Below are positions 15,622 to 23,901 of a DNA stretch of 64,000 bases, piece by piece. The stretch is from Aliiroseovarius sp. F47248L (GTDB lineage Bacteria > Pseudomonadota > Alphaproteobacteria > Rhodobacterales > Rhodobacteraceae). The notes beneath the pieces were generated by a model. It was not told the DNA's origin, ran no database searches, and was given only the letters and a program-made list of their open reading frames with translations. The translations under genes were made by a program, and so were the position numbers. Numbering within the stretch: position 1 is the first letter of the stretch; every line of letters begins with the position of its first letter. The DNA is taken from contig NZ_JALKBF010000001.1 in the NCBI RefSeq assembly GCF_023016085.1, positions 1,488,001 to 1,552,000 on the forward strand. Reading direction: 5' to 3'.

Positions 15622-16728
15622 TTAGGCCGAGTTTAACCTAGCAATGTACTTGTCATATTCGGCAACCGCCGCCTGCATTTCCTGCTGGTACGAATGTCGA
15701 TTATAAACTGCAGCGACACCGCTGATCGTTCCGGATGTGTGATTTAACAGTTTCTCTGTGACATGGACGGGTGTCCCAATTTTTGCGTGGATCGTCGCAA
15801 ATGTTCGCCGAAGATCATGAAGAGTAAAATGTGACAGCCCGGTTTCCGACAACATTCGCCTGGTAGATTTTCCAAACCCATTGAACGGCTTATCGTCAGC
15901 CGTAGTACCAAAGACGTAGGTTGCGCCTCCTTCTACTTGGCTGATCAAATCAAGCGCATTTTTTCCAAGTGGCAAAACATGTTCTCGCTTGTTTTTAGTT
16001 TTGCGCCCTGGGAGTATCAGCCGTTTTCGATCGATGTCTTGCCACTCCAGATTGGCAATCTCTCCTTTTCGTTGTCCTGTAAAAACAAGGAGTTGGACAA
16101 TCTGGCCAAACCGATCCGTGTTTTCACGGCAGAAGAAAAGCAGTGCCCTCAACTCATCGTCGTTCAAAACGCGTTCTCTCGGTGTCATGCGGTGCGGGCG
16201 CCTATGAGGCGAAAGTGGGTTACTGGTTAGATACCCTCGGCGAACAGCCCAGTTGAAAAACACCTTGAAAGTGGTGAAGGCATAATTCTGACTGGATGGA
16301 CTTTGGGTTTGCTTGGCAATCTTTATTAGAACATCATTCCCAGTAATCTTGCTGATGGGGCCTGCAAAAGAAATCCCGCGCAAGTATAGATTGTAACCCT
16401 TCATGGTGGTGGGACGCACTCTGCTTTCGCAATCTGAAAGATAAGCCTCAATCACGGTCTGGCATTCATGTTCCGGGGTCTTACTGGGCTCCAAGGCTTG
16501 AGTTGAGAGAAGCAGTTTGGCCTGCTTGCGAGCATTCGCTAGTGAGAGTTCTGGGTAACGCCCCAAGGTCTTTCGCCTTCGTTTCTCACCCAGAAGCACG
16601 ACATACGACTTGCTGCGAGTTGAACAACGAATTCCAAAGTTTGGCGTCAGTTCATCCCAGTAGGTCACCTGCCCATTAGATGCGAATGGGAGCTTCTTCA
16701 CGGCCAAGTCAGTCAGACGGAGTTTCAT
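15622..16728 (-). CDS. int: Tyrosine site-specific integrase of the element
   Basis: A 368-residue phage-type tyrosine recombinase that would cut and rejoin DNA at the tRNA-Asn attachment site. The N-terminal arm-binding domain (DUF4102-like; KLRLTDLAVKKLPF, then TLGRYPELSLANARK) is followed by a core-binding domain (about 88-170) and the catalytic domain. Catalytic residues visible are R220 (TGQRKGEI), a lysine in the 242-248 hairpin, H304 and R307 (HDLRRTF), H330 (LLNHTSG) and tyrosine 342 (VYNRHSY; 347 is the other candidate). Length and motifs are intact, so the element may still be mobile. It reads away from the attachment site. Short direct repeats AGGCTCA at 16732 and 16743, just upstream of the start, may bind its N-terminal domain. 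Confidence 0.95.
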   Translation of the reverse strand: MKLRLTDLAVKKLPFASNGQVTYWDELTPNFGIRCSTRSKSYVVLLGEKRRRKTLGRYPELSLANARKQAKLLLSTQALEPSKTPEHECQTVIEAYLSDCESRVRPTTMKGYNLYLRGISFAGPISKITGNDVLIKIAKQTQSPSSQNYAFTTFKVFFNWAVRRGYLTSNPLSPHRRPHRMTPRERVLNDDELRALLFFCRENTDRFGQIVQLLVFTGQRKGEIANLEWQDIDRKRLILPGRKTKNKREHVLPLGKNALDLISQVEGGATYVFGTTADDKPFNGFGKSTRRMLSETGLSHFTLHDLRRTFATIHAKIGTPVHVTEKLLNHTSGTISGVAAVYNRHSYQQEMQAAVAEYDKYIARLNSA

Positions 16729-16731
16729 TTT

Positions 16732-16749
16732 AGGCTCATTTCAGGCTCA
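16732..16749. repeat. Direct repeats AGGCTCA, possible integrase arm sites
   Basis: AGGCTCA occurs at 16732-16738 and 16743-16749, exactly 11 bases apart (about one helical turn), between the integrase start and the attachment site. Arm-type integrase sites often have this arrangement, but the assignment is inference. Confidence 0.35.
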
Positions 16750-16869
16750 GGAATCATGTGCGTTTGGGCGCATTTTAATGATCAACTATGTTCACATATC
16801 AACGCTTATCTACTGGATTACATACATTATTTGTTGCGCAATGTGAATCTATGTTTTCGCGAGTAAAAC

Positions 16870-16916
16870 AACTGTTAATCAATTGGTCGTAGGTTCGATC
16901 CCTACCGCCGGAGCCA
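16870..16916 (+). other. Attachment site: 3' fragment of a tRNA-Asn(GTT) gene
   Basis: The sequence holds the anticodon loop with GTT (ACTGTTAATCA), the T-arm GTAGG-TTCGATC-CCTAC and the acceptor 3' strand CGCCGGAG ending in CCA. This matches the 3' part of a tRNA-Asn gene. The bases before 16870 do not form a D-arm or 5' acceptor strand, so the gene is not complete here. This is the duplicated target left at the right end of an element that entered the 3' end of tRNA-Asn. The functional tRNA should lie at the other end, left of the window. The crossover point is probably within the T-arm or anticodon stem. Confidence 0.85.
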
Positions 16917-17355
16917 AATTCTCAAGCTACCCATCTGAAGTCCCTAGAAACAGGGGCATACGTGTCCCTCGCAACTATTCAAAGCTTGAAGCCAATGGGG
17001 CTTGCTAGCCCGCGGACACGGCGCAGTAAGTGGGTAGTCCTACGAGGTGAACTCGTAAAACTGGTTCATTCGGCCAGGGAAACACCGTCTCAGATCAAAA
17101 AAGTGAAGGTGATCAAATAGCGCCTTAGGCCTGTTCGGCATCCTGTGTAGGCAGTAATTGCGCACTTGTTGAAGGGCTGATGGCCGCTCTGCCTGTGACT
17201 CTGACGCCACAATATTTCAATAGACAACACAATTGTGAAATATTTAGTCGCCACTCCCCGTTCATAATCTGTTAACATGTGAATACCGAAAGGTCTCTGG
17301 TGGGGAAAATGGTGCGTCATATTCAGGCGCGAACCGCAATAGCTGGAGTGGGGTA
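16917..17355. other. Non-coding stretch right of the attachment site
   Basis: No gene is convincing here. One plus-strand frame stays open from the tRNA fragment to a TAG at 17107-17109 but has no start with a ribosome-binding site, and its codon use does not resemble that of the core genes. The stretch also holds the inverted repeat listed at 17211-17244. It may be remnant DNA next to the insertion point. Confidence 0.4.
17211..17244. promoter_or_regulatory. Nested inverted repeats, possible operator
   Basis: AATATTTCA (17211-17219) pairs with TGAAATATT (17236-17244), and inside lies the perfect 10-bp palindrome CACAATTGTG (17228-17237). The AT-rich nested symmetry suggests a regulator-binding site. 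The next downstream candidate gene starts at 17356. Confidence 0.35.
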
Positions 17356-17505
17356 ATGGTATATAAGTCACAGAATAAACAGATTAAAACACCAAAGCGC
17401 GTCGTTCGTTATCTTCGACAACAAACACCGCCGAAAACCGACAGATCAAAGACCGAGGAACCGGAGACACCCGCCGTGGTGTTCACGGACTGGGCCAGTA
17501 TCTGA
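17356..17505 (+). CDS. Possible small basic protein (49 residues)
   Basis: ATG at 17356-17358 follows GGAGTGGGG by about 3-8 bases and opens a 49-codon frame ending at TGA 17503-17505. The product starts MVYKSQNKQIKTPKRVVRY, is basic in the first half and acidic in the second, and has no membrane segment. I do not recognise it. It lies 38 bases before the TfoX-like gene on the same strand. Coding status rests only on the start context and the frame. Confidence 0.35.
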   Translation: MVYKSQNKQIKTPKRVVRYLRQQTPPKTDRSKTEEPETPAVVFTDWASI

Positions 17506-17543
17506 CGGTTTTCACGGTCGGACAACACGCTTAAGTTAGGATC

Positions 17544-17885
17544 ATGACTGATCCTGTATCGTCCATACGCAATCTTGGGCCCGCCTCGGATGCGGGGTTT
17601 GCCCGGGCAGGCATCCACTCGGCAGATGAATTGCGGGAGCTGGGCGCGGATGAGGCTTATCGCCGCCTTCTGGCCGCAGGCTCTCGTCCCCATTTCATCG
17701 GATATTATGCCATGGTCATGGGGCTGCAGGGTCGGCCTTGGAATGACTGCAAAGGCAAGGAGAAAATCGAGTTGCGAGCGCGGTTTAATGCAATCAAGGC
17801 CGAGACCCGTGCGAACACCCCGTTGGAAGATAAGATGGAAGCCATCTTAAACGAGATCGGTCTTCCGAGGCAGAGCGATATCTAA
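17544..17885 (+). CDS. TfoX C-terminal domain protein
   Basis: A 113-residue protein with the helix-hairpin-helix-like TfoX/Sxy C-terminal domain: RNLGPASDAGFARAGIHSA, then ELRELGADEAYRRLL, then HFIGYYAMVMGLQGRPW. In gammaproteobacteria the domain occurs in the competence regulator TfoX. Here it stands alone without the N-terminal domain, as is common in Rhodobacteraceae, and its role is unknown. The start ATG has only a weak site (TTAGGATC). A 17-bp palindrome follows the stop codon. Confidence 0.85.
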   Translation: MTDPVSSIRNLGPASDAGFARAGIHSADELRELGADEAYRRLLAAGSRPHFIGYYAMVMGLQGRPWNDCKGKEKIELRARFNAIKAETRANTPLEDKMEAILNEIGLPRQSDI

Positions 17886-17891
17886 TCCGGT

Positions 17892-17908
17892 GGCTCACAA
17901 TGTGAGCC
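17892..17908. repeat. Perfect 17-bp palindrome after tfoX-like gene
   Basis: GGCTCACA and TGTGAGCC flank a single central A (17900), seven bases after the stop codon. With a one-base centre it is a poor RNA hairpin loop but a good dimer-binding site; an RNA stem with a larger loop is still possible. No T-run follows. Confidence 0.4.
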
Positions 17909-18043
17909 TGAGAGGCGCTGCCCCTCGCGGCGTGGCCGCTTACGCCGGGATACTTTCGGCCAGAAGAAAAAACGGCTTGGGTAAACTGAAAAGGCCACCC
18001 GAGTTTCCCCGAACGGCCCTTCCAATTTCAAAAACCTGATGGC

Positions 18044-18466
18044 TTAGCCAACCAGTTCCAGACCCGAGAAGAAGTAAGCGATTTCTTCAGCGGCGGTTTC
18101 TGGGGCGTCTGAGCCGTGCACCGAGTTTTCGCCAACCGACTGGGCGAATTCCTTGCGGATTGTGCCTTCGTCTGCGTCTGCCGGGTTGGTGGCGCCCATG
18201 ACGTCACGGTAGGCTTTGATCGCGTTTTCGCCTTCCAGAACCTGAACAACAACCGGTTCAGAGATCATGAATTCGACCAGTTCACCGAAGAAGGGGCGCT
18301 CTTTATGGACGCCATAGAAGGTTTCGGCTTGTTTCTGGGTCATGTGGATGCGTTTCTGCGCGATGATGCGCAGGCCTGCGGCTTCGATCTTGGCGTTGAT
18401 TGCGCCGGTCAGGTTGCGTTTGGTGGCATCGGGCTTGATGATCGAGAATGTGCGTTGAATGGCCAT
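18044..18466 (-). CDS. ndk: Nucleoside diphosphate kinase
   Basis: A 140-residue enzyme that moves the terminal phosphate of ATP to other (deoxy)nucleoside diphosphates. The family pattern is complete: [13 protein letters not shown] at the N-terminus and the active-site histidine H117 in [13 protein letters not shown]. Length is normal for bacterial Ndk. It is convergent with the TfoX-like gene and divergent from the ABC-F gene, with about 180 bases between the two start codons. Confidence 0.97.
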   Translation of the reverse strand: MAIQRTFSIIKPDATKRNLTGAINAKIEAAGLRIIAQKRIHMTQKQAETFYGVHKERPFFGELVEFMISEPVVVQVLEGENAIKAYRDVMGATNPADADEGTIRKEFAQSVGENSVHGSDAPETAAEEIAYFFSGLELVG

Positions 18467-18644
18467 GTCGGTCCCTTTTTACGGTTGGGCAACGGGACCC
18501 CTGCCCCATGGCAGCACCCGCGCGCGTGTCATTTGCGCGTCCCGTAACATGGGATCAAGGATTTGGGAAGCGTCGATTGTGACCTGTCCTAACCGTGCGT
18601 GACAGCGATTGACGCCCGCGCGCGGCTCAGGCACATGAGACAAC

Positions 18645-20501
18645 ATGCTAAAGATTTCAGATATCACTTATGCCGTTGAGGGCCGCCCATTGTTCGACGG
18701 TGCAATCGCGGCTATCCCGGATGGTCATAAAGTCGGTCTTGTCGGTCGCAATGGCACGGGCAAGACGACGCTGTTTCGACTGATCCGGGGCGAACTGGCC
18801 TTGGAATCGGGTGAAATCTCGGTTCCCAAAGGCGCGCGGATTGGCGGTGTGGCGCAGGAAGTCCCAGCCTCGCAGACCTCGCTGCTGAACACCGTGCTGG
18901 CGGCGGATACCGAACGGGCAGCATTGATGGCGGAGGCAGAGACCGCCACCGACGCCCACCGGATCGCCGATATCCAGACACGTCTTGCCGATATTGACGC
19001 CTGGAGCGCAGAGGCGCGCGCGTCTGCGATCCTGAAGGGATTGGGGTTTGACGATCATGAGCACGCCCTGCCCTGCGCCGATTTCTCGGGCGGGTGGCGC
19101 ATGCGGGTCGCGCTCGCGGCGGTGTTGTTTTCCGAACCGGACCTTTTGTTGCTGGACGAACCGACCAACTATCTGGATCTTGAGGGTGCGTTGTGGCTGG
19201 AACAATACCTGACAAAATATCCACATACGGTCCTGATCATCAGCCACGACCGCGGGCTTTTGAACCGTTCGGTCGGCGCAATCCTGCATTTGGAAGACCG
19301 CAAGCTGACGCTGTATCAGGGCGCTTATGATCGGTTTGCCGAGACCCGCGCCGCGCGTTTGGCAGTCGCCGAAAGTGAAAACAAGAAGGTCGAGGCGCGA
19401 CGCGCACATCTGCAAAGTTTCGTGGATCGATTCCGGGCGAAAGCATCAAAAGCCGTGCAGGCGCAATCGCGTCTGAAGATGATCGAGAAGCTCAAGACCA
19501 TTACGACGCCGCAAGAGGCCGCGTTGAAGGCGTTCAGCTTCCCGGAACCTGAAGAGTTGTCGCCGCCGATCATCAACATGGAAGGCGCATCTTGCGGGTA
19601 TGGCGACACAACGGTTCTGTCACGAATGGATCTGCGGATTGATCAGGACGACCGGATCGCGCTTCTGGGCAAGAACGGTCAGGGCAAATCGACCTTGTCG
19701 AAACTGCTGTCGGATCGTCTGCCCCTGATGACCGGAAAAATGACCAAATCCTCGAAGCTGCGCATCGGGTATTTCGCGCAGCATCAAATGGACGAGTTGT
19801 ATGAGGATGAAACCCCGGTCGAGCATTTGCGACGACTGCGACCCAACGAATTGCCGGGGCGTCACAGAGCACGTTTGGCAGGGTTTGGTCTGGGCGCGGA
19901 TCAAGCAGAGACTGTGGTTGCCCGGCTGTCGGGTGGACAAAAGGCGCGGCTGACGTTGCTTCTGGCCACTCTGGACGCGCCGCATCTGTTGATTTTGGAT
20001 GAACCGACCAACCACCTTGATATCGAAAGCCGCGAGGCATTGGTCGAGGCGCTGACAGCCTATTCCGGCGCGGTCGTTCTGGTAAGTCATGACATGCATT
20101 TGTTGGGCCTAGTGGCAGATCGGTTGTGGCTGGTAAATGACGGCGGTGTCGCGCCATATGAGGGCGATCTTGAGGATTATCGCAAGATGCTTCTATCGTC
20201 CGACGACGATAAGAAGCCTGCCAAAACCAAGCCTGCACCCACCAAACCGAAACGCGCCGACCGGGACACGATTCTGGCCCTGCGCGCCGACTTGCGCAAA
20301 GCCGAGGCTCGGGTCGAAAAACTGGAAGCAATGCGCGACAAGCTGGATGCCAAACTGGGGGATCCTGAGATCTACGAACCAGAGCGTAAGGACGAGGTGG
20401 TGGTTTGGCAAAAAAAGCACGCCGAAGTTCACGAAGCGTTGGATCGGGCCGAAGAACTGTGGCTTCGCGCCCAGGATAAGCTTGAGAAAGCAGAAGGTTA
20501 A
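18645..20501 (+). CDS. ABC-F family ATPase (YheS/Uup-like)
   Basis: A 618-residue protein with two ATP-binding cassettes and no membrane domain, the ABC-F layout; members act on ribosomes. Cassette 1 has GRNGTGKTT near residue 34, signature FSGGWRMRVALA and LLLLDEPTNYLD. Cassette 2 has GKNGQGKST near 345, signature LSGGQKARL and LLILDEPTNHLD. The linker between cassettes is Arg/Lys-rich (about 225-290), as in translation factors of this family. The C-terminus is a Lys-rich coiled coil (about 545-615). Start pattern and length are nearest YheS, but the exact subgroup cannot be fixed by eye. marC starts two bases after the stop. Confidence 0.9.
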   Translation: MLKISDITYAVEGRPLFDGAIAAIPDGHKVGLVGRNGTGKTTLFRLIRGELALESGEISVPKGARIGGVAQEVPASQTSLLNTVLAADTERAALMAEAETATDAHRIADIQTRLADIDAWSAEARASAILKGLGFDDHEHALPCADFSGGWRMRVALAAVLFSEPDLLLLDEPTNYLDLEGALWLEQYLTKYPHTVLIISHDRGLLNRSVGAILHLEDRKLTLYQGAYDRFAETRAARLAVAESENKKVEARRAHLQSFVDRFRAKASKAVQAQSRLKMIEKLKTITTPQEAALKAFSFPEPEELSPPIINMEGASCGYGDTTVLSRMDLRIDQDDRIALLGKNGQGKSTLSKLLSDRLPLMTGKMTKSSKLRIGYFAQHQMDELYEDETPVEHLRRLRPNELPGRHRARLAGFGLGADQAETVVARLSGGQKARLTLLLATLDAPHLLILDEPTNHLDIESREALVEALTAYSGAVVLVSHDMHLLGLVADRLWLVNDGGVAPYEGDLEDYRKMLLSSDDDKKPAKTKPAPTKPKRADRDTILALRADLRKAEARVEKLEAMRDKLDAKLGDPEIYEPERKDEVVVWQKKHAEVHEALDRAEELWLRAQDKLEKAEG

Positions 20502-20503
20502 AC

Positions 20504-21127
20504 ATGGATCTTGATCTATTTGTACCCGCGTTTGTGACGCTGTTCGTGGTGATGGATCCGATTGGTATCTCGCCATTGTTCATGGCGCTAACGCAAGGCA
20601 GATCCACGCGTGAACGACGAGGCATCGCCCTGCGGGCCTGTGGAACCGCTGGAATCTTGCTGATCCTATTCGCATTTCTGGGCGAAAATGTTTTGAACTT
20701 CCTTGGCATCTCGATGCCTGCTTTCCGTATTTCGGGCGGTATTCTGCTGTTGCTGTTGGCGCTGGACATGGTGTTTGAACGCCGCACAGCGCGACGTAAA
20801 GACCAGTCGGAAGATGGTGTCGACAGCCAGGACGACCCTTCGGTCTTTCCATTGGCGATCCCAATCATGGCCGGACCGGGATCGATTGCAACCGTGATCC
20901 TGCTATCAGGCCAAGGTGACGGATTTACCGGCATTGCCCTGGCGATTGCTGTGATGGCAGTGGTGTTGTTGATCGCGTTTATCCTGTTCAACGCCGCATC
21001 CCTGTTGGAACATGTCCTGCGCGAAACAGGCATCAAGGTTGTCACCCGGCTTTTGGGTATGCTTCTGTCCGCTTTGGCCGTTCAGTTCATTTTGGAAGGG
21101 CTGCGGGATTTTGGCCTGATGGGATGA
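20504..21127 (+). CDS. MarC family integral membrane protein
   Basis: A 207-residue inner-membrane protein with about six hydrophobic segments and the MarC family opening (LFVPAFVTLFVVMDPIGISPLFMALT). Members were named for the mar locus, and a transport role has been proposed but not proved. A charged cytoplasmic loop (ERRTARRKDQSEDGVDSQDD) separates the halves. It starts two bases after the ABC-F gene, so the two are probably cotranscribed. Confidence 0.9.
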   Translation: MDLDLFVPAFVTLFVVMDPIGISPLFMALTQGRSTRERRGIALRACGTAGILLILFAFLGENVLNFLGISMPAFRISGGILLLLLALDMVFERRTARRKDQSEDGVDSQDDPSVFPLAIPIMAGPGSIATVILLSGQGDGFTGIALAIAVMAVVLLIAFILFNAASLLEHVLRETGIKVVTRLLGMLLSALAVQFILEGLRDFGLMG

Positions 21128-21197
21128 TCTTTCGTGCCCCGGTGACAACTGCGCCTGCCGTTCCTATATCTTTCGGTAAGGGGTTTGGGAGACAAGA

Positions 21198-21785
21198 ATG
21201 ACCGGCGACGATTATGCACGCGCGATTTATCTGACCTTGCTGCTGGTGGCGGTGGGCGGGTATTTCGTCGCCGAGAACCGGAAAAACATCGGGCAAACTT
21301 TTCGCCACGCCCTGATTTGGGGCCTGATTTTCGTCGGCGCGATGGCGGGTGTCGGGCTTTGGCAGGATATCCGAAACGACATCACGCCGCGCCAAAGCGT
21401 GGTGCAGGAAACCGGACAGATCGAGTTGCCGCGGGCGCATGACGGCCATTTCTATGCCACGTTACTGATGAATGGTCAGCCGATAGAGTTTGTTGTCGAC
21501 ACCGGGGCCAGTCAGATCGTTCTGACCAAGGAAGATGCGGAACGCGCTGGTGTGCAGATGGACGCGTTGCGCTTTTTCGGTCGTGCGATGAGCGCAAATG
21601 GCCCGGTGCGCACGGCGCCCGCCCGCATCGCTCGGGTCGAGCTTCTGGGTATCGAGGATTTCGGTGTTGAAGTTTGGGTAAACGACGGCGAAATGCCGGG
21701 ATCGCTCCTCGGAAACGACTATCTGCAACGGTTTGAGAAGATCGAGATTGAGCGGGACAAGCTGATCCTGACACGCGGCGACTAA
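21198..21785 (+). CDS. Membrane-anchored retropepsin-like aspartic protease (TIGR02281 type)
   Basis: A 195-residue protein with two N-terminal hydrophobic segments (about 9-24 and 37-55) followed by a retropepsin-like domain. The catalytic motif is VVDTGASQIVLT at about 99-110, and the second half has LLGNDYLQRFEKIEI, as in clan AA proteases. Single-domain proteases of this type work as dimers. The domain probably faces the periplasm. The substrate is unknown. It starts 70 bases after the marC-like gene and may be in the same transcript. Confidence 0.88.
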   Translation: MTGDDYARAIYLTLLLVAVGGYFVAENRKNIGQTFRHALIWGLIFVGAMAGVGLWQDIRNDITPRQSVVQETGQIELPRAHDGHFYATLLMNGQPIEFVVDTGASQIVLTKEDAERAGVQMDALRFFGRAMSANGPVRTAPARIARVELLGIEDFGVEVWVNDGEMPGSLLGNDYLQRFEKIEIERDKLILTRGD

Positions 21786-21814
21786 CAGTCTAGAAACGCA
21801 TCGCAATCAAAAGC

Positions 21815-22327
21815 TTACGAGCTTGCATTCATCTCCCATCGCCCGCTTTCCTGACTCCAGTATTTCGCAGTCAAGCCCGCGGCAACCACGTCTTTCCACT
21901 GGGTGCGCGCATGGGCCACTGCATCTGCGTCGTTGCCATCGAACAGGATGCTGACGCGCGTCAACCCTGCCATTTCGTTGGTGTCTATAACCGCCCCATC
22001 GACCACGATCAGTGCGTCCGCCTGATTTGTTATCTCTGTGTCCGTGGTCAGCAAGACAGGCTGATCCGCGTCATGCGGCCCACCTGATTGGCCATGTGGC
22101 AAAAACCCGTCATCCGTGGTGGTCCAAAGCCGTTCGTCCAGCCAGTCCATCCGCTTCGGGTCGGTGCCGCGAAGGCAGATTTTCCAACCTGCCTCCAGCG
22201 ATCTTTGCAAAAGTACCGGCAAAGTTGCCTCAAGCGGACTGCGCGTCATGTGATAGAAAAAGACCTCGCCGATCTTCTCCGCTGGCGCGCTTTGCTCGTC
22301 TGGGGTGTTGCTTGCCGAGTCCGACAT
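21815..22327 (-). CDS. holC: DNA polymerase III chi subunit
   Basis: A 170-residue HolC, the clamp-loader accessory that in E. coli contacts single-strand binding protein. Family features include the strand EVFFYHMTRSPLEATLP, the helix LLQRSLEAGWK, DERLWTTTDDGFLPHG and QPVLLTTD. The N-terminal 18 residues are a low-complexity extension. Its ATG overlaps the pepA stop (TAATG at 22327), the usual pepA-holC arrangement in proteobacteria. Confidence 0.92.
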   Translation of the reverse strand: MSDSASNTPDEQSAPAEKIGEVFFYHMTRSPLEATLPVLLQRSLEAGWKICLRGTDPKRMDWLDERLWTTTDDGFLPHGQSGGPHDADQPVLLTTDTEITNQADALIVVDGAVIDTNEMAGLTRVSILFDGNDADAVAHARTQWKDVVAAGLTAKYWSQESGRWEMNASS

Positions 22328-23805
22328 TACTCAGCCTCGAACATGTCCTGCACCAGACGGTTCAGAGCCAGAACACCCCAGCCGGTCGCACCTTTGGGCC
22401 ACAACGGACCGTCCTGAGCCACTTGCGCCGTCCCTGCAATATCAAGGTGAATCCAAGGCTGACCTTCCTTGACGAACCGGCCAAGGAACTGGGCGGCCGT
22501 GATCGAGCCCGCAGCGCGGCCACCAACATTTTTGATGTCGGCCTTGTTCGACTTGATCAGCTGATCATAGCCCGGCCCCATCGGCATCCGCCACGCGCCT
22601 TCTCCTTCGGCCTTCGCAGCGTCCAGCAGTCCATCACACAAGGTGTCATCATTCGAGAAGACACCGGTGTTTTCGTGCCCCAGCCCGATGATGATCGCCC
22701 CGGTCAGGGTGGCCAGGTCGATCATGCCAGCCGGTTTGTATTCCTCCTGAGTGTACCACATGAGGTCACACAGGACGAGCCGCCCTTCAGCGTCGGTGTT
22801 GATCACTTCGATCGTGTCGCCCTTCATCGAGGCCACGATGTCGCCAGGGCGTTGTGCACGGCCATCGGGCATGTTTTCCACCAGACCGACCAGCCCGACC
22901 ACGTTGGCTTTTGCCTTGCGGGTGGCCAGCGTTTTCATGACGCCCGATACGGTGCCAGCGCCGCCCATATCCATGGTCATGTCTTCCATACCTGCGCCGG
23001 GTTTCAGGCTGATGCCGCCGGTATCAAAAACGACTCCCTTCCCGACCAGTGCCAAGGGGGCGACGTCCTTTTCGCCTCCCATCCATTCCATCACGACCAC
23101 TTTCGACGGGGATTCCGACCCTTGCCCAACGGCCAGAAGCGCACGCATCCCAAGTTTCTCAAGCGCGTCTTCTTCCAGCACCTTGACCTTCACCCCAAGT
23201 TTTTTCAGCGCCACGAGGCGGTCGGCAAACTCGGTGGTGGTCAACACATTGGCGGGCTCGTTCACCAGATCACGGGTGAAAAAGACCCCGTCGCTTTGGG
23301 CATTGATCCGATCCGCTGCCCCCTCGAACTGATCAACCCGCGACACCATCACGGTCAAGCTGCCCGGCTTGGTATCTTGTTCTTTGTCCGTCTTATGGTC
23401 GGTGAACGCATAGGCGCGCAACACCGCCCCAAGAGCAAGGTCATCGGCATGCTTGACCGGTCCGGCCAGAACCAGAACATCCTTGCTTGTCATAGACTTA
23501 CCAATCGCGCCACCTGCTTTACGAGCAATATTCATATCGGCACGCGGGGCCAGGCGGATGACCTGCACAGCCTCGGCCTTCATGCCCGTGGGAAAGGCCA
23601 TTTCGTGGGTGTCGCCGTCTTTCATCTTCTCGAACGCGTCGCTTTCCGCGAAACGCAGAAGCGCACCACGGGTCAGCTTGTTGACCCGTCGCGCCGCCGG
23701 GTGCAGCTTGCCCGGCTCAGACAAAACTACGACCACACGACCTTCGTGTTCGCCAATGGCATCAAGGTTTACTTCGCTAAAAACGGGCTGGATCGGGGTC
23801 GTCAT
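22327..23805 (-). CDS. pepA: Leucyl aminopeptidase (M17)
   Basis: A 492-residue cytosolic dinuclear-metal aminopeptidase. The metal-binding core is visible as GKGVVFDTGGISLKP, then DMGGAGTV, and the M17 signature NTDAEGRLVL, carrying the Lys, Asp and Glu ligands and the catalytic Arg. Length is standard. It is divergent from lptF with about 95 bases between the starts, as in many proteobacteria, and is coupled to holC downstream. In some bacteria PepA also binds DNA; nothing here shows that. Confidence 0.97.
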   Translation of the reverse strand: MTTPIQPVFSEVNLDAIGEHEGRVVVVLSEPGKLHPAARRVNKLTRGALLRFAESDAFEKMKDGDTHEMAFPTGMKAEAVQVIRLAPRADMNIARKAGGAIGKSMTSKDVLVLAGPVKHADDLALGAVLRAYAFTDHKTDKEQDTKPGSLTVMVSRVDQFEGAADRINAQSDGVFFTRDLVNEPANVLTTTEFADRLVALKKLGVKVKVLEEDALEKLGMRALLAVGQGSESPSKVVVMEWMGGEKDVAPLALVGKGVVFDTGGISLKPGAGMEDMTMDMGGAGTVSGVMKTLATRKAKANVVGLVGLVENMPDGRAQRPGDIVASMKGDTIEVINTDAEGRLVLCDLMWYTQEEYKPAGMIDLATLTGAIIIGLGHENTGVFSNDDTLCDGLLDAAKAEGEGAWRMPMGPGYDQLIKSNKADIKNVGGRAAGSITAAQFLGRFVKEGQPWIHLDIAGTAQVAQDGPLWPKGATGWGVLALNRLVQDMFEAE

Positions 23806-23901
23806 GGGACATTCCTTTCAGGCAATCTTTTGCCATTCCTAGCCAGAGGCACACCGAAAGACCAGATAGCAGTTTTCCCCGGCGGAGGGATCGGCTAGAA
23901 A

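Larger units (their letters stand above)
1..16916. mobile_element. Right part of an integrative element inserted at tRNA-Asn
   Basis: The stretch carries a tyrosine integrase next to a tRNA-Asn 3' fragment, an AlpA-like regulator, a VirD4/HerA-like ATPase with a replication-relaxation protein, a type I restriction operon and an unknown cassette. This is the usual content of an integrative and mobilisable or conjugative element. The right boundary is set by the tRNA fragment ending at about 16,916. The left end is outside the window, because no intact tRNA-Asn or second copy of the fragment is seen. No relaxase or mating-pore genes are visible, so self-transfer cannot be judged. GC is mixed: the hsd and ATPase genes are near the core value, while the cassette at 11.9-15.4 kb is clearly lower (27 G/C in the sampled line 12361-12420). 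Confidence 0.8.

Noticed and set aside
16850..16916. Complete tRNA gene
   Set aside because: Only the anticodon loop, T-arm and 3' acceptor strand are present; no D-arm or 5' acceptor strand can be formed from the upstream bases.
16917..17109. Plus-strand frame open for about 60 codons after the tRNA fragment
   Set aside because: It has no convincing start or ribosome-binding site and its codon use is unlike the core genes; at most a gene remnant.
19573..21045. 490-codon minus-strand frame opposite the ABC-F and MarC genes
   Set aside because: It crosses two clear genes on the other strand and is Arg/Pro-rich low-complexity sequence typical of shadow frames in GC-rich DNA.
22012..23898. 628-codon plus-strand frame opposite holC and pepA
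   Set aside because: HolC and PepA are certain, with all signature motifs; this frame is His/Arg-rich shadow sequence.
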